Below, piece by piece: positions 26,494 through 36,240 of a stretch of DNA of 46,641 nucleotides. The notes below the pieces were generated by a model. That model saw only the letters and a list, made by a program, of their open reading frames with translations, was not told where the DNA came from and made no database searches. The translations under genes and the position numbers were made by a program. Position 1 is the stretch's first letter. Each line of letters begins with the position of its first letter. The stretch comes from Candidatus Nitrosopumilus sp. (lineage in GTDB: Archaea > Thermoproteota > Nitrososphaeria > Nitrososphaerales > Nitrosopumilaceae): positions 1 to 46,641 of the forward strand of contig JAANXA010000032.1 in assembly GCA_018263505.1 (NCBI GenBank), read 5' to 3'.

Positions 26494-27111
26494 TTGAAAT
26501 CCATTGAGAAAATTATTCTTTCAAGTATTTTTATTTGTCAAATTAGCAAGGAGTCTGCAATTGAATTAATCAAAGAAAAAAGTACTTTATCAGAAGATGA
26601 AGTTAACTTGAAGATAGATGAAATGGTTAAAAATCAATTAATCAATAATGATAGATGTACACTTTCAGACAAAGGAAGAGAATCATTACATGTAGTTTTA
26701 GCAGGAGGGGTTTTCGATATTATTCATCCAGGCCACATATCTACATTAAATGCTGCAAAAGTATTAGGAGATATCTTAGTGGTAGTAGTGGCTACAGACA
26801 ATACAGCAATAAAAATGAAGAAGAAAAATCCACTACATTCTCAAGAACAAAGAAAAGAATTAGTAAAATCACTTGTAATGGTAGATCTTTGTCTAATTGG
26901 ACAAGAAGAAGATATTTTCAAAACAGTAAATCGTGTAAAGCCACAAACTATAGTGTTAGGATATGATCAAGTGCATCAAGAAGGATTCATAATTGAAGGA
27001 TGCAAAAGAATCAATCTTAATGCCAAAGTTGCAAGAGTACAATCTCCAATTCCCAAAAGTTCAAGCTCAATCATCAAAGAGGAATATGGAGATTCAATAC
27101 ATGGAATTTAG
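26494..27111 (+). CDS. ribL: FAD synthase with N-terminal winged-helix-like domain
   Basis: Residues about 66-205 form a cytidylyltransferase domain with GGVFDIIHPGH (71-81; HxGH nucleotide-binding motif) that adenylates FMN to FAD in archaea. The first 65 residues look like a small winged-helix segment (LSDKGRESL at its end). The start is TTG 26494, the only good candidate before the conserved part. The gene is convergent with the riboflavin kinase gene, overlapping its end by 3-4 bases. Glycerol-3-phosphate cytidylyltransferase is the alternative, but the ribK neighbour favours RibL. Confidence 0.85.
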   Translation: MKSIEKIILSSIFICQISKESAIELIKEKSTLSEDEVNLKIDEMVKNQLINNDRCTLSDKGRESLHVVLAGGVFDIIHPGHISTLNAAKVLGDILVVVVATDNTAIKMKKKNPLHSQEQRKELVKSLVMVDLCLIGQEEDIFKTVNRVKPQTIVLGYDQVHQEGFIIEGCKRINLNAKVARVQSPIPKSSSSIIKEEYGDSIHGI

Positions 27112-27794
27112 AAATTTACAGGTATAGTAATTGAAACTTTAGAACCTTCCTTTATCTTAGCACTTTTTCTCAAAGAAGATTTTGAAATTAATTCAATTAC
27201 AGAATTGTCATGATGTGTTCGTTCAAGTAAAATCAAAGTACAGTTTGTAGAATTGTTTAGTTTTGCTGGAAAACATTTTACCCAACCATAAGTTCGCTTT
27301 CCATCAGAAAAACTCTTTATTTTAATTCCATTCAAAGTTGCAAATTGTTTTATTGCTTCTTGATGAATTTTTTGATCTATTCGGATATTTAGAGTTCCAG
27401 GAAATGGAATGTATCCAATTTTGGATTTGAATTGTTTTGTGTATCCTTTTAGTCCCATATAATATGCACCTTCACCCATTCCAGATACCAAAGTTCCTTT
27501 TATCTGAACATGTGATGGAAAAGAATCCAAACTTTTCTGTAAGATTGTTGAGAGTTTTATCATTTCAGAAAAGCCTTTGTTAGTTAATTTAATAGAAATT
27601 TTTCTTCCGTTAATTATTCGTTCAATGAAATGATTTTGTTCTAATTCAAGGAGGTGTTTAGATGCTGCTTGTTGAGATTTTTTAATACTCTTCCCTAGCG
27701 ATGTAGTAGTAATTGTAACATAGTTGTGTTTTGCGCCTTTAGATAATAAATAAGAAAGAGTTAGGATGTGCTGAATTTTTAGTTCAGTCATCAA
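27108..27794 (-). CDS. ribK: CTP-dependent riboflavin kinase with HTH domain
   Basis: Residues about 1-90 are a MarR-like winged helix (KKSQQAASKHLLELEQ recognition region), and residues about 95-228 the archaeal DUF120 riboflavin kinase. SGMGEGAYYMGLKGY and FPGTLNIR are kinase motifs. It makes FMN from riboflavin with CTP, which the convergent ribL product can turn into FAD. The fused HTH suggests that it may also regulate flavin genes (RbkR-type), inference only. It lies 5 bp downstream of dnaG on the same strand and may be co-transcribed with it. Confidence 0.9.
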   Translation of the reverse strand: MMTELKIQHILTLSYLLSKGAKHNYVTITTTSLGKSIKKSQQAASKHLLELEQNHFIERIINGRKISIKLTNKGFSEMIKLSTILQKSLDSFPSHVQIKGTLVSGMGEGAYYMGLKGYTKQFKSKIGYIPFPGTLNIRIDQKIHQEAIKQFATLNGIKIKSFSDGKRTYGWVKCFPAKLNNSTNCTLILLERTHHDNSVIELISKSSLRKSAKIKEGSKVSITIPVNF

Positions 27795-27799
27795 AAATC

Positions 27800-28942
27800 T
27801 TAAGATACACCCAAGTCACTAAATGTTTTCAAGGTCAAACCACTGTCACTGGATATTTTAGCAACTCTGTGTCCAATTACACATTCAATACCTGCATTTT
27901 TAGCACCTTCTAGCAATCTTTGAGTAATAATCCCATCTAACAAGAGATATTTTATTCCAGATTGGGAAGATAGTTTGCTTACAACTTCACTAATTGGAAC
28001 CTTGAAAATTTCAGTTTTTTCATCATCTAATGCAACTGCTTCAAGAGTTTCGTTGAGATTTGGAAAAATATCTGATGCTAGTTCTGCAAGTGGTTTGTCA
28101 TCTTCACTTTTCAATGCTGGTGCGGGTTTACCATTTTTGATTTCATCAGCAATTGGACTAAGAATTTCATCAATTCTTTGAGGAGTTAGTTCTTCAACTT
28201 CAACTCCTACATCTGCCTGTAATTCATAGTCTAGAGGTACAACAGATTTTAATTCTTTTAGAATAAATCCACCGGCTCTATCACCGTCAAGGAATGCAAC
28301 AACTGTATCTTTTTCATTACATAGTTCTTTTATAGACTCATCAATTTTAGCACCTTCAATTGCCAGTACATTGTCATATCCTGCTCTTTGAAGATTGATA
28401 ACATCTGCTCTTCCTTCAACTAAAATTATCCATTTGGAATCATACACTCCAGAACTACAAGTTAGTTTTGAGGGTCCATAAGTAGATAGTTTTTTTGAAT
28501 CACCTTGATGAACATCATTTAACATACTTTCACCTTCACTTACAGTTTTTGTTGCCCATTTTTGCTTGATTTCTTTTGCACGTTTTACAATATCATCTTT
28601 CTTTGAAGCTCGTACATCATCAATTGCTTCTAATGTGAATGAACAATCAAATGGACCTACTTTATCAATACTCTCAATACCTGCAGCAATTAATGCACAA
28701 GTATCAATATCAGTACTCATTGGAATTAATGCATCACCAGATGTAGTGTTAGATGTAGATTTTGCATTAACTTCAATTCTACCTACCTTAGAAACTCGTT
28801 GTAGTTCATTCAGATTCATCTCAGGGCCTAACAATCCTTCTGTTTGACCAAAAATAGCACCGATAATATCTGCTCTTTCAACAAGTCCATCAACCTCATA
28901 GGAAAGTTTAACGTGATATTTTACAATTCCTGATTGAGGCAT
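27800..28942 (-). CDS. dnaG: archaeal DnaG-type primase
   Basis: 380 residues with the archaeal DnaG N-terminal domain (MPQSGIVKYHVKLSYEVDGLVERADIIGAIF region) and a TOPRIM domain at about 170-260: Glu176 in VEGRAD, and Asp219 and Asp221 in FLDGDRAG. Archaeal DnaG is associated with the exosome and has primase activity in vitro. There is no zinc finger, as usual for archaea. Length is slightly below many homologues (about 400-450). Start ATG at 28942. Confidence 0.93.
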   Translation of the reverse strand: MPQSGIVKYHVKLSYEVDGLVERADIIGAIFGQTEGLLGPEMNLNELQRVSKVGRIEVNAKSTSNTTSGDALIPMSTDIDTCALIAAGIESIDKVGPFDCSFTLEAIDDVRASKKDDIVKRAKEIKQKWATKTVSEGESMLNDVHQGDSKKLSTYGPSKLTCSSGVYDSKWIILVEGRADVINLQRAGYDNVLAIEGAKIDESIKELCNEKDTVVAFLDGDRAGGFILKELKSVVPLDYELQADVGVEVEELTPQRIDEILSPIADEIKNGKPAPALKSEDDKPLAELASDIFPNLNETLEAVALDDEKTEIFKVPISEVVSKLSSQSGIKYLLLDGIITQRLLEGAKNAGIECVIGHRVAKISSDSGLTLKTFSDLGVS

Positions 28943-29081
28943 AATTAATTATCTCCTTTTATAATCATAAATTTCGACTTTTATTTAGACATATGAGGGT
29001 ATCGCCAAAATATGGTTTCAAAAAATAATATCTAAAAATTAGATTTAAAAATATATGAAAAATGAAAAATTTTACAGTTGA

Positions 29082-29432
29082 TTATTCTGTGTTAAAAGAG
29101 TGACCACATGAACAGGATTTGGTTACATTTGGATTATTAATTTTAAATCCAGAACCCATTAAACTTTCAATATAGTCAACATTTGCACCTTGTAGATGAT
29201 CAACACTATAACTATCAACTAAGAGTTTTACTCCATTTTCCTCCATAACAAGATCGTCTTCTTCTGGTGCTTTTTCAAAGCCCATACCATAAGACAAACC
29301 AGAACAACCTCCGCCTTGAACATATACTCTAAGGTATTCAGGAGATTCTGCTTCTTCTTTCATGAATTCTTGGATTTTTTCAGCTGCTTTTGCAGTAACT
29401 GTAATCATCTTTTGTGTTTGTTCAGTTGCCAT
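29082..29432 (-). CDS. iron-sulfur cluster assembly protein (IscA/ErpA/HesB family)
   Basis: 116-residue A-type carrier. The three cluster ligands are Cys43 (GGGCSGL) and Cys107 plus Cys109 (SCSCGHSF). It accepts Fe-S clusters and passes them to client enzymes such as the many Fe-S proteins of this cell. ATG 29432 (MATEQTQKMI) is used; a TTG three codons upstream is less likely. Monocistronic. Confidence 0.92.
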   Translation of the reverse strand: MATEQTQKMITVTAKAAEKIQEFMKEEAESPEYLRVYVQGGGCSGLSYGMGFEKAPEEDDLVMEENGVKLLVDSYSVDHLQGANVDYIESLMGSGFKINNPNVTKSCSCGHSFNTE

Positions 29433-29513
29433 TATGAACAAAAAAGCCGTTTCAAATTATAATAAGCTTTTCACACTCGACACACTAGTAATGTAGAATC
29501 AAATATGGGATTT

Positions 29514-29915
29514 TTAATGATCTGCGATATATTTGACAATGTCACTAGAAGTGATAATTCCAACAACTTTGTCATCATCAATAACAGGTAATTTTCTCAC
29601 ATTTCTGGCAGACATCAAATCAGATGCCTCCCAAATATCAGAAGAAGAATCAACTGAGATCAAAGGAGCAGACATTATACGTCTTACAGGGGTATCAATA
29701 GGATAAGAATGAGCTGTAATTTTTATTGCAAAATCTCTATCAGTTACAATTCCAATTGGAGAGCCATTTTCTAAAATTATTACTGCCCCAACATCAGTAT
29801 CCTCCATCATCTTTGCAGCATCAGTTGCTGAAACAGAAGAATCAACTGAGACAACAGAATTATTCATAATTTTCCCAACAACAATTTTTTGCATTGGAGA
29901 CTCAGGTAAATTCAT
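29514..29915 (-). CDS. two-CBS-domain protein
   Basis: 133 residues consisting almost wholly of a pair of CBS domains: the first at about 11-65 (ending GIVTDRDFAIKI), the second at about 75-132 (ending GIITSSDIVKYI). CBS pairs bind adenine nucleotides and sense energy state. No catalytic domain is attached, so a partner protein is expected. The target is unknown. Confidence 0.87.
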   Translation of the reverse strand: MNLPESPMQKIVVGKIMNNSVVSVDSSVSATDAAKMMEDTDVGAVIILENGSPIGIVTDRDFAIKITAHSYPIDTPVRRIMSAPLISVDSSSDIWEASDLMSARNVRKLPVIDDDKVVGIITSSDIVKYIADH

Positions 29916-29958
29916 ACATTATTTTATCAGCAGTGATATTTCAAAGGATTTTTGAATT

Positions 29959-30555
29959 TCAATTATGGTAATCATGTTCATCAAAATCAGAACCTAGTGG
30001 TGCTGTTAGAATTACAGTGTTGTCAGTAGTTTGAAACTTTAATTCCATTTCAGGTAAAAAGTTTCTAAAAACTTGAGTCAATAATTGTTCTGTAAATACA
30101 GACCACTTCATTCCCAAATCATGTTGAATCAAAAATGTGTGTAAATCACCTTCAATTCTATGATCAGATATCATTCCAGATGCTCGCATATAATCCTCTA
30201 ATGTTTCAATACATCGTTTGATGTCATAACCGCCTTTGATGAACATTACAGTATCTTTGATCATTGGGAAAATCAAATTGATAATTTCATCAATATCTTT
30301 ACCATCTAATTCATCACCCAAAGAAAGCAAGATTCCTTTAGGAACAGGGATCATTCCTATTTTATCAGAAAATCTATCCCATTCAACATATTTTTCTAGA
30401 ATTTGTTTTACTAGAACATTTTGTGAGATACTTTTTTGTGCAGCTTCAGTTTCCAATTCATTGATTAACTTTTCTGGAAGTCGATAAGTAATGCTTCTAG
30501 TAGGGTCTTTTTTTTGAGTGTGCATCTGTCTTTTTGTAGTCAAGTTCTCACTCAT
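29959..30555 (-). CDS. ribbon-helix-helix-type DNA-binding protein, unknown role
   Basis: 198 residues. Residues about 18-55 (SITYRLPEKLINELETEAAQ pattern) have the beta-helix-helix layout of RHH/CopG repressors. The remaining 140 residues are mixed helical with no family I recognise; acidic and hydrophobic patterning suggests a folded sensing or oligomerisation domain. It lies 27 bp downstream of another small regulator gene on the same strand, so the two probably form an operon. Function as a transcription factor is inference. Confidence 0.7.
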   Translation of the reverse strand: MSENLTTKRQMHTQKKDPTRSITYRLPEKLINELETEAAQKSISQNVLVKQILEKYVEWDRFSDKIGMIPVPKGILLSLGDELDGKDIDEIINLIFPMIKDTVMFIKGGYDIKRCIETLEDYMRASGMISDHRIEGDLHTFLIQHDLGMKWSVFTEQLLTQVFRNFLPEMELKFQTTDNTVILTAPLGSDFDEHDYHN

Positions 30556-30582
30556 GATTATAACCCCAGTAGATATAACTGA

Positions 30583-30927
30583 TTATGAACTCAAGCGTGA
30601 ATTATTAGGTTCAATTTCTATTGTGGTCTCATTTAGATCACATTTGATGGAAATAGATCTCATTTTACTTTTGTACAAAAAGTATTTTTTTCCATCATCA
30701 TTAATTGAGCCAGAAATTGCAAGTAATTTTGCATCATAGAGAGTTTGCAATCTTCTATACACGGTACTAATGGGAATTTTTTCATCACTAGAAATTTCCA
30801 TAGCTGATTTTGGGGTATCAATTGTACTGTGGAGAATATGTTTACAATATTTGTCAGCAAGTACTTGTAAAATAATTTGCTTTCTTTCATCCTCCATTAT
30901 TTTTCTTGTCTGAATTAACTCTTGCAT
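30583..30927 (-). CDS. winged-helix transcriptional regulator
   Basis: 114 residues with an ArsR/HTH-like winged helix at about 14-90: ILQVLADKYCKHIL, then MEISSDEKIPISTVYRRLQTLYDAKLL as the helix-turn-helix. No metal-binding Cys pattern. Divergent from the blue-copper gene at 31023 (about 95 bp between), so it may control that gene. ATG 30927 is used; ATG 30897 is an alternative. The ligand is unknown. Confidence 0.75.
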   Translation of the reverse strand: MQELIQTRKIMEDERKQIILQVLADKYCKHILHSTIDTPKSAMEISSDEKIPISTVYRRLQTLYDAKLLAISGSINDDGKKYFLYKSKMRSISIKCDLNETTIEIEPNNSRLSS

Positions 30928-31022
30928 GATGAAAATTATTAAAAAATCAGATATAATAGATTAGTATACAATGCAAGACAAAGCAACCAGATTTGATATA
31001 TTCGTCAAAAATAACAAAAATC

Positions 31023-31544
31023 ATGAAAGAAATTTCTTTGAGAAAAATTATCCCAATAACGATATTCTCAATATTATTAATTTCATTTTCAATAGATTTT
31101 GCAAGTGCAGAATCAGTTCCAGAATGGGTGAAAAACACTGCATTATGGTATGGAGAAGAAAAAGTTTCAGAAACAGAATTTCTAAACATGATAAAATTTT
31201 TGGTTGAAAATGATATAATTACAATTGAAAAAAAATTACAAGTAACAGCAAATATGAATCCAGGAATTTTGATACCTAATGGAAATTTTGATATCTCAGG
31301 TTCATCATTTTATTCACCATTGAATTTAGAAACAGTGGCAGGAGCTACAGTCACATGGGTAAATGAAGATTCAGTTCCACATACAGTTCAAAGTCAAGAT
31401 GAATCAGGGAAAGTAAATGACTTGTTTAATAGCATTCCACTAAACACAGGAGATAGATTTGAATTTACATTTGAAGAACCAGGTGTTTACAATTACTTTT
31501 GTTCATTTCATCCTTGGAGAGTTGGAGTAGTTACAGTAAAATAA
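31023..31544 (+). CDS. exported plastocyanin-like blue copper protein
   Basis: Signal peptide at residues 1 to about 30 (ending FASAES). Residues about 31-70 are a WVKNTALWYGEEKVSETEFL module common in exported thaumarchaeal proteins (recollection). A cupredoxin domain spans about 85-173. Type 1 copper ligands His120, Cys160 and His163 are present, but the position of the axial Met (CxxHPxM in amicyanin-type proteins) is Arg166 (CSFHPWR). It may be an electron carrier of the copper-based respiratory chain, or a non-redox copper protein. ATG 31023 is preferred; ATG 30993 gives ten more residues. Confidence 0.85.
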   Translation: MKEISLRKIIPITIFSILLISFSIDFASAESVPEWVKNTALWYGEEKVSETEFLNMIKFLVENDIITIEKKLQVTANMNPGILIPNGNFDISGSSFYSPLNLETVAGATVTWVNEDSVPHTVQSQDESGKVNDLFNSIPLNTGDRFEFTFEEPGVYNYFCSFHPWRVGVVTVK

Positions 31545-31591
31545 TAACATCAAATTTTTAAAATAATAAAATAAATAGGAATTGGAAATAG

Positions 31592-32389
<798 letters not shown>

Positions 32390-34507
32390 CTATTTTCCGC
32401 GAGTCTTGCCCCATTGAGCTAATGCAGATGCAGCAGCTACCCAGGTTCGCAGATCACTATAAACTGGGACATTATGCTTCTCAATTAATTTAGTCATTTT
32501 TTCAGTATATGGACCGCCATTACCACCAGCCAAAATTGGTTTGGTTCCTTTTTTAGATAATTCATCTAAATGACCAACAATTGTTTCTTCAAGTGGATCA
32601 TCTTGGAAAACAAACCATGGCATTGCAATATCAATATTCTTTTCAGATACAAATTGTTCAATTACAAATTTGTAGTCATCTGCAGTTGCACCACCACCAA
32701 CATCTGCAGGATTTCCATTATGAATAGGAACAGTTGGAGGAAAATGAGCCTTGATTTTTTTAATAGTGTTTGGAGATAATTTTCCTATTGTAAGACCAGA
32801 TTTTTCTAATTGATCAATTCCACCAATCATAGGTCCTGCACCATTACTAGTCATAGCAACACGATTACCCTTAGCATGAGGTTGCCATGCTAGTGCTTTT
32901 AGAACTCCAACTAATTCTTGATAACTATCAACTGAAATAATTCCTGCTTGTTTGAATGCACCCATAATCATTGCATTTGAACCTCCAAGGGAACCAGTAT
33001 GAGATGCAGCTTGTTTTGCACCAGCTGCTGTTCTTCCACTCTTCCAAATTACAATAGGTTTCTTTGTTTGTTTCATTACTCGTTTAGCAGTATTGATGAA
33101 TTTTCTTCCATCACCAAAGCCTTCAACATATAGTCCAATTACTTTAGTTTGAGGATCATTTGCAGCATACCAAATCATATCTGCTTCATCAACATCAGAA
33201 CGATTTCCAAAACTAATCATTTTTGATAATCCAAATACATCAGCAGATTCTAACATACTAATTCCCATTGTTCCACTTTGTGAGAAGAATGCAACAGGGC
33301 CTAATTTTGAACGAACCATTCTTTCTTGTCCTTGGAAGGCACAATCAAGACGATTTGCGGCATTAAACATTCCAATACAATTAGGACCAACAACGCGAAT
33401 CTTATGTTTTAATGATAATTCTTTAACCTCAGCTTCCATAGCTGCTCTATCTCCTCCTAGTTCTTTTCCTCCACCAGAAACGATTACAACATTATGAATT
33501 CCTTTCTCAGCACATGTTTTCATAATTGGGCCACAAAATGCAAGATCGATACAGACAACAACTAGATCAACTTTTTCATCAATTGCTTCTAGTGATGGAT
33601 AACATTTGATTCCAAGAATTTCTTTTTGTTTAGGATTAATTGGAAATACCTTGCCTTTGTAATCTTGTTTTCCAAGTGCATCTAGTACAGAATTACCAAT
33701 TTTTCCAGGAGTAGCTGATGCACCAACTAACGCAACAGACTTTGGAGTAAAGAAGGATTCCATTGATTCAATGTTTGGTTTTGCTTTTGAGATAGAGTTA
33801 TTTTTTAATTCGTTATTTAGAATAATTTTTGCATCAACTACATAGTGTGATTTTGGATAAACAATTACAGGGTTAAAATCAATACTGTTAATGTAATCAG
33901 CATTCTCTACACCTAATTTTCCAATATCTACCAACATTTTTGCAGCCATGTTAAGATCAATAGGCTCACTTCCTCGGAATCCTTTAAGAAGTGCAGAGCC
34001 CTTTAATTCATTTAACATTGATTTTGCATCAGATGTGGTTATTGGAAGCATTCTAAATGCAACATCTTTGAAAACTTCAGTCATTACACCTCCCATTCCA
34101 GCCATAATCATTGGACCGAATTGAGGATCATTTTGAATACCTACAATTAGTTCAACACCTTTTGGAACCATCTTTTCAAGAAGAATTCCTTTAACATCAA
34201 CTCCTTTCTTTTTAGAAAGTCTACCATACATGTCATTGAATGTCTTTTTAACATCAGCAACATTGTCAATTCCAACCTTAACTCCACCAACATCAGTTTT
34301 GTGTAAAATCTGAGGAGATACAACTTTCATAACAAGTGGAAAACCAATTTTCTTTGCTTGTTTTACTGCATCAGCAGCTGATGTGGCTAATGCATAAGGA
34401 GGAACTTTAACACCATAACTTTTGAGAATAGATTTTGATGATTCTTCAGTGATGACTTTATGATCGGTTTGAATTGTTTCTTCAAAAATTTTCTTTACAG
34501 CAGTCAT
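32390..34507 (-). CDS. 3-hydroxypropionyl-CoA synthetase (ADP-forming)
   Basis: 705 residues of the NDP-forming acyl-CoA synthetase family in beta-alpha order: an ATP-grasp domain (about 10-235), then a CoA-binding Rossmann domain (about 250-370) and ligase domains. The phospho-accepting His is His503 in [11 protein letters not shown]. Established knowledge: in N. maritimus the homologue (Nmar_1309, from memory) makes 3HP-CoA using ATP to ADP, saving one phosphate bond over AMP-forming versions. ATG 34507 (MTAVKKIF) is chosen to fit the TATA box; a TTG 27 bases upstream lies inside the promoter spacing. Confidence 0.9.
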   Translation of the reverse strand: MTAVKKIFEETIQTDHKVITEESSKSILKSYGVKVPPYALATSAADAVKQAKKIGFPLVMKVVSPQILHKTDVGGVKVGIDNVADVKKTFNDMYGRLSKKKGVDVKGILLEKMVPKGVELIVGIQNDPQFGPMIMAGMGGVMTEVFKDVAFRMLPITTSDAKSMLNELKGSALLKGFRGSEPIDLNMAAKMLVDIGKLGVENADYINSIDFNPVIVYPKSHYVVDAKIILNNELKNNSISKAKPNIESMESFFTPKSVALVGASATPGKIGNSVLDALGKQDYKGKVFPINPKQKEILGIKCYPSLEAIDEKVDLVVVCIDLAFCGPIMKTCAEKGIHNVVIVSGGGKELGGDRAAMEAEVKELSLKHKIRVVGPNCIGMFNAANRLDCAFQGQERMVRSKLGPVAFFSQSGTMGISMLESADVFGLSKMISFGNRSDVDEADMIWYAANDPQTKVIGLYVEGFGDGRKFINTAKRVMKQTKKPIVIWKSGRTAAGAKQAASHTGSLGGSNAMIMGAFKQAGIISVDSYQELVGVLKALAWQPHAKGNRVAMTSNGAGPMIGGIDQLEKSGLTIGKLSPNTIKKIKAHFPPTVPIHNGNPADVGGGATADDYKFVIEQFVSEKNIDIAMPWFVFQDDPLEETIVGHLDELSKKGTKPILAGGNGGPYTEKMTKLIEKHNVPVYSDLRTWVAAASALAQWGKTRGK

Positions 34508-34533
34508 CGTTCGATCGATAAAATCAAATCTCA

Positions 34534-34543
34534 ATATATTAAA
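34534..34543 (-). promoter_or_regulatory. TATA box of the 3HP-CoA synthetase operon
   Basis: Reads TTTAATATAT on the minus strand, 27-36 bp before ATG 34507, predicting transcription start within a few bases of the ATG. It lies just downstream of the amidotransferase stop, so the operon has its own promoter. Confidence 0.55.
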
Positions 34544-34549
34544 CTTTGG

Positions 34550-35233
34550 TCAAAGTCCAAATGATGATTTGAAGTTGTTGTAAAAGATTTCCATATTTGA
34601 TTTTACAATTGAAATATTTTCATTTATTTCAGATCGAATTTTATGTGGATTAATGTATGGGATTTTTTGTAACTTTTCTTCAGTATTATCAAGCCATGAA
34701 TTTACCATTTCTTCATTTACCTCCAAATGAAATTGTAAACCAATTGCACTTTTGTATTGAAATGCTTGGTTCGGATAATATTCAGAGAATGCCAATCTGA
34801 TTGAACCTGCAGGTAAATCAAAGGTGTCACCATGCCAATGAAAGACAGTAAAAGGGTCAGTCATGCCTGAAAATAATTTAGAATTATTATCAATTTTCAA
34901 ATCGTGATAAAAACCAATTTCGGTTTTTGGTCCACGATACACAGAAGCACCAAAAGTTTTGGCAATCAATTGAGAACCTAAACAAATTCCTAAAACAGGA
35001 ATATTTTTGTCAACAGAATCTTTGATTAATTTTTGTTCTTCTATAAGATATGGCAAATCATCATTTGCACTTTCAGGAGCTCCCAAAATAACAATCATTG
35101 AAAAATCAGTTTTTGGTAGAGATTCATGTTTTGCATTTACTGAAGTTATTTCAAATCTATCATTTTTTAATAATTCACCCAAATATCCAGAGCCTTCAAT
35201 TCTAGTATTTTGAATTAATAGTACATTAGACAT
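34550..35233 (-). CDS. class I glutamine amidotransferase-like protein
   Basis: 227 residues with the full GATase triad: nucleophile Cys84 (GICLGSQ), and His169 with Glu171 (LQFHLEV). The family (GMP-synthase-like GATases) releases ammonia from glutamine or hydrolyses gamma-glutamyl compounds. No synthase domain is attached or encoded next door, so the acceptor is unknown. It precedes the 3HP-CoA synthetase by a separate promoter. Confidence 0.83.
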   Translation of the reverse strand: MSNVLLIQNTRIEGSGYLGELLKNDRFEITSVNAKHESLPKTDFSMIVILGAPESANDDLPYLIEEQKLIKDSVDKNIPVLGICLGSQLIAKTFGASVYRGPKTEIGFYHDLKIDNNSKLFSGMTDPFTVFHWHGDTFDLPAGSIRLAFSEYYPNQAFQYKSAIGLQFHLEVNEEMVNSWLDNTEEKLQKIPYINPHKIRSEINENISIVKSNMEIFYNNFKSSFGL

Positions 35234-35462
35234 TAAGAAATATCAAAAGCAGTGTTTAATATATTAAAAATTTTTCAATGTTGGGATTAAATTTTGTGAT
35301 TAGAAATGAGATTTGAAAGATCATAAAATATATGAAAATATTACACAATTAGGATTAAAAAACAGTTTTTGAATTTTAAGATATTGTCGGTAGTTAATGC
35401 CATTTGTTGACAATGAGTAATCATTAAACAAGTTAATATTGCAAATTAGATTTCATCATTTC

Positions 35463-35666
35463 ATGGCAGAAAATTGTTTTGAGTGTAAAAACAAAATTGA
35501 AGAGCATTCTATAGAACAATCAAAACAGTGTCTTTCAAAATTATCAGATTCTCTAGTTACGGTGTCTGATGTTCAAACAAAGCTAAGAGAGATTACTGAA
35601 GAAGAGGCACTAGACCAATTTGTAAATACAAAGACTGGGGAGCCTAGCAGAATGGGTTCTAAATAA
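35463..35666 (+). CDS. small Cys-containing hypothetical protein
   Basis: 67 residues from ATG 35463 (MAENCFECKNKIEEH). One N-terminal CxxC (Cys5, Cys8) followed by His14 and Cys21 could bind a metal, and the rest is helical and acidic. I recognise no family. An upstream ATG at 35439 would add eight residues. The good hydrophilic pattern and clean gap to the next gene support coding, but function is unknown. Confidence 0.6.
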   Translation: MAENCFECKNKIEEHSIEQSKQCLSKLSDSLVTVSDVQTKLREITEEEALDQFVNTKTGEPSRMGSK

Positions 35667-35668
35667 AA

Positions 35669-35678
35669 TTAAATATTA
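35669..35678 (+). promoter_or_regulatory. TATA box for the phasin-like gene
   Basis: TTAAATATTA is centred about 24 bp before ATG 35697, so transcription should begin at that ATG (leaderless) and not near the later ATG at 35803. Confidence 0.5.
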
Positions 35679-35696
35679 TCTCATACTAGTACCAAC

Positions 35697-36144
35697 ATGA
35701 GCAAGTCAGAAAAAGAAACTAAAGAAAAAGAAACTAAAGATAAAGAAACTAAAGATAAATACACAAAATACAGATTCAGTTTCGCAAATTACAAAAGACA
35801 ATATGCACAAAATTACTTCAAAATTAGAATCCCAATTACCAGTAAAGACACAACAGTTCTCTGAAATTTACACAGCATATCTTCATGCAATGAATAACAC
35901 ATTTGATTCATGCATCACATGTGAAAAAGAATTCATGGACAAACTTGGAGTGGATAAAGCAGTATTACAAGCATTTGTCAAATTGTCACAATCACAAACT
36001 GATTCAGTATTACAGCAGATGGATTTCTATGCACAGTGGAGAAAGTATTCAAATGATATGCAATTATCAGCAGTAAAGAGTTGGGATAATTTTATGCAGG
36101 TAATGAGTCAGTCAAATCTCAAAATGTTTAATCCATCTAAATGA
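35697..36144 (+). pseudogene. phasin-like helical protein gene with apparent -1 base frameshift
   Basis: Two overlapping frames share this stretch. From ATG 35697 a 55-codon frame encodes 5-residue repeats EKETK/EKETK/DKETK/DKYTK, then poor sequence and a stop at 35864. The frame one base later is open from 35701 to 36144 and encodes NTDSVSQITKDN, then the helical body beginning at Met 35803 (113 residues, similar in length and style to 38076-38507). One extra A in the run at 35765-35768 would join them smoothly. The promoter fits ATG 35697, and ATG 35803 has no ribosome site. If the sequence is right, only the shorter product is made, or expression is lost. Function unknown. Confidence 0.6.
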
Positions 36145-36240
36145 TTAATGTTAAATAATTAAAAAATACAAGTTGTTTTCAATAGTTTTATTTTATGGTG
36201 TTTTCACAATGTATAAATTTTGAAAGATTCAAAAACAAAT

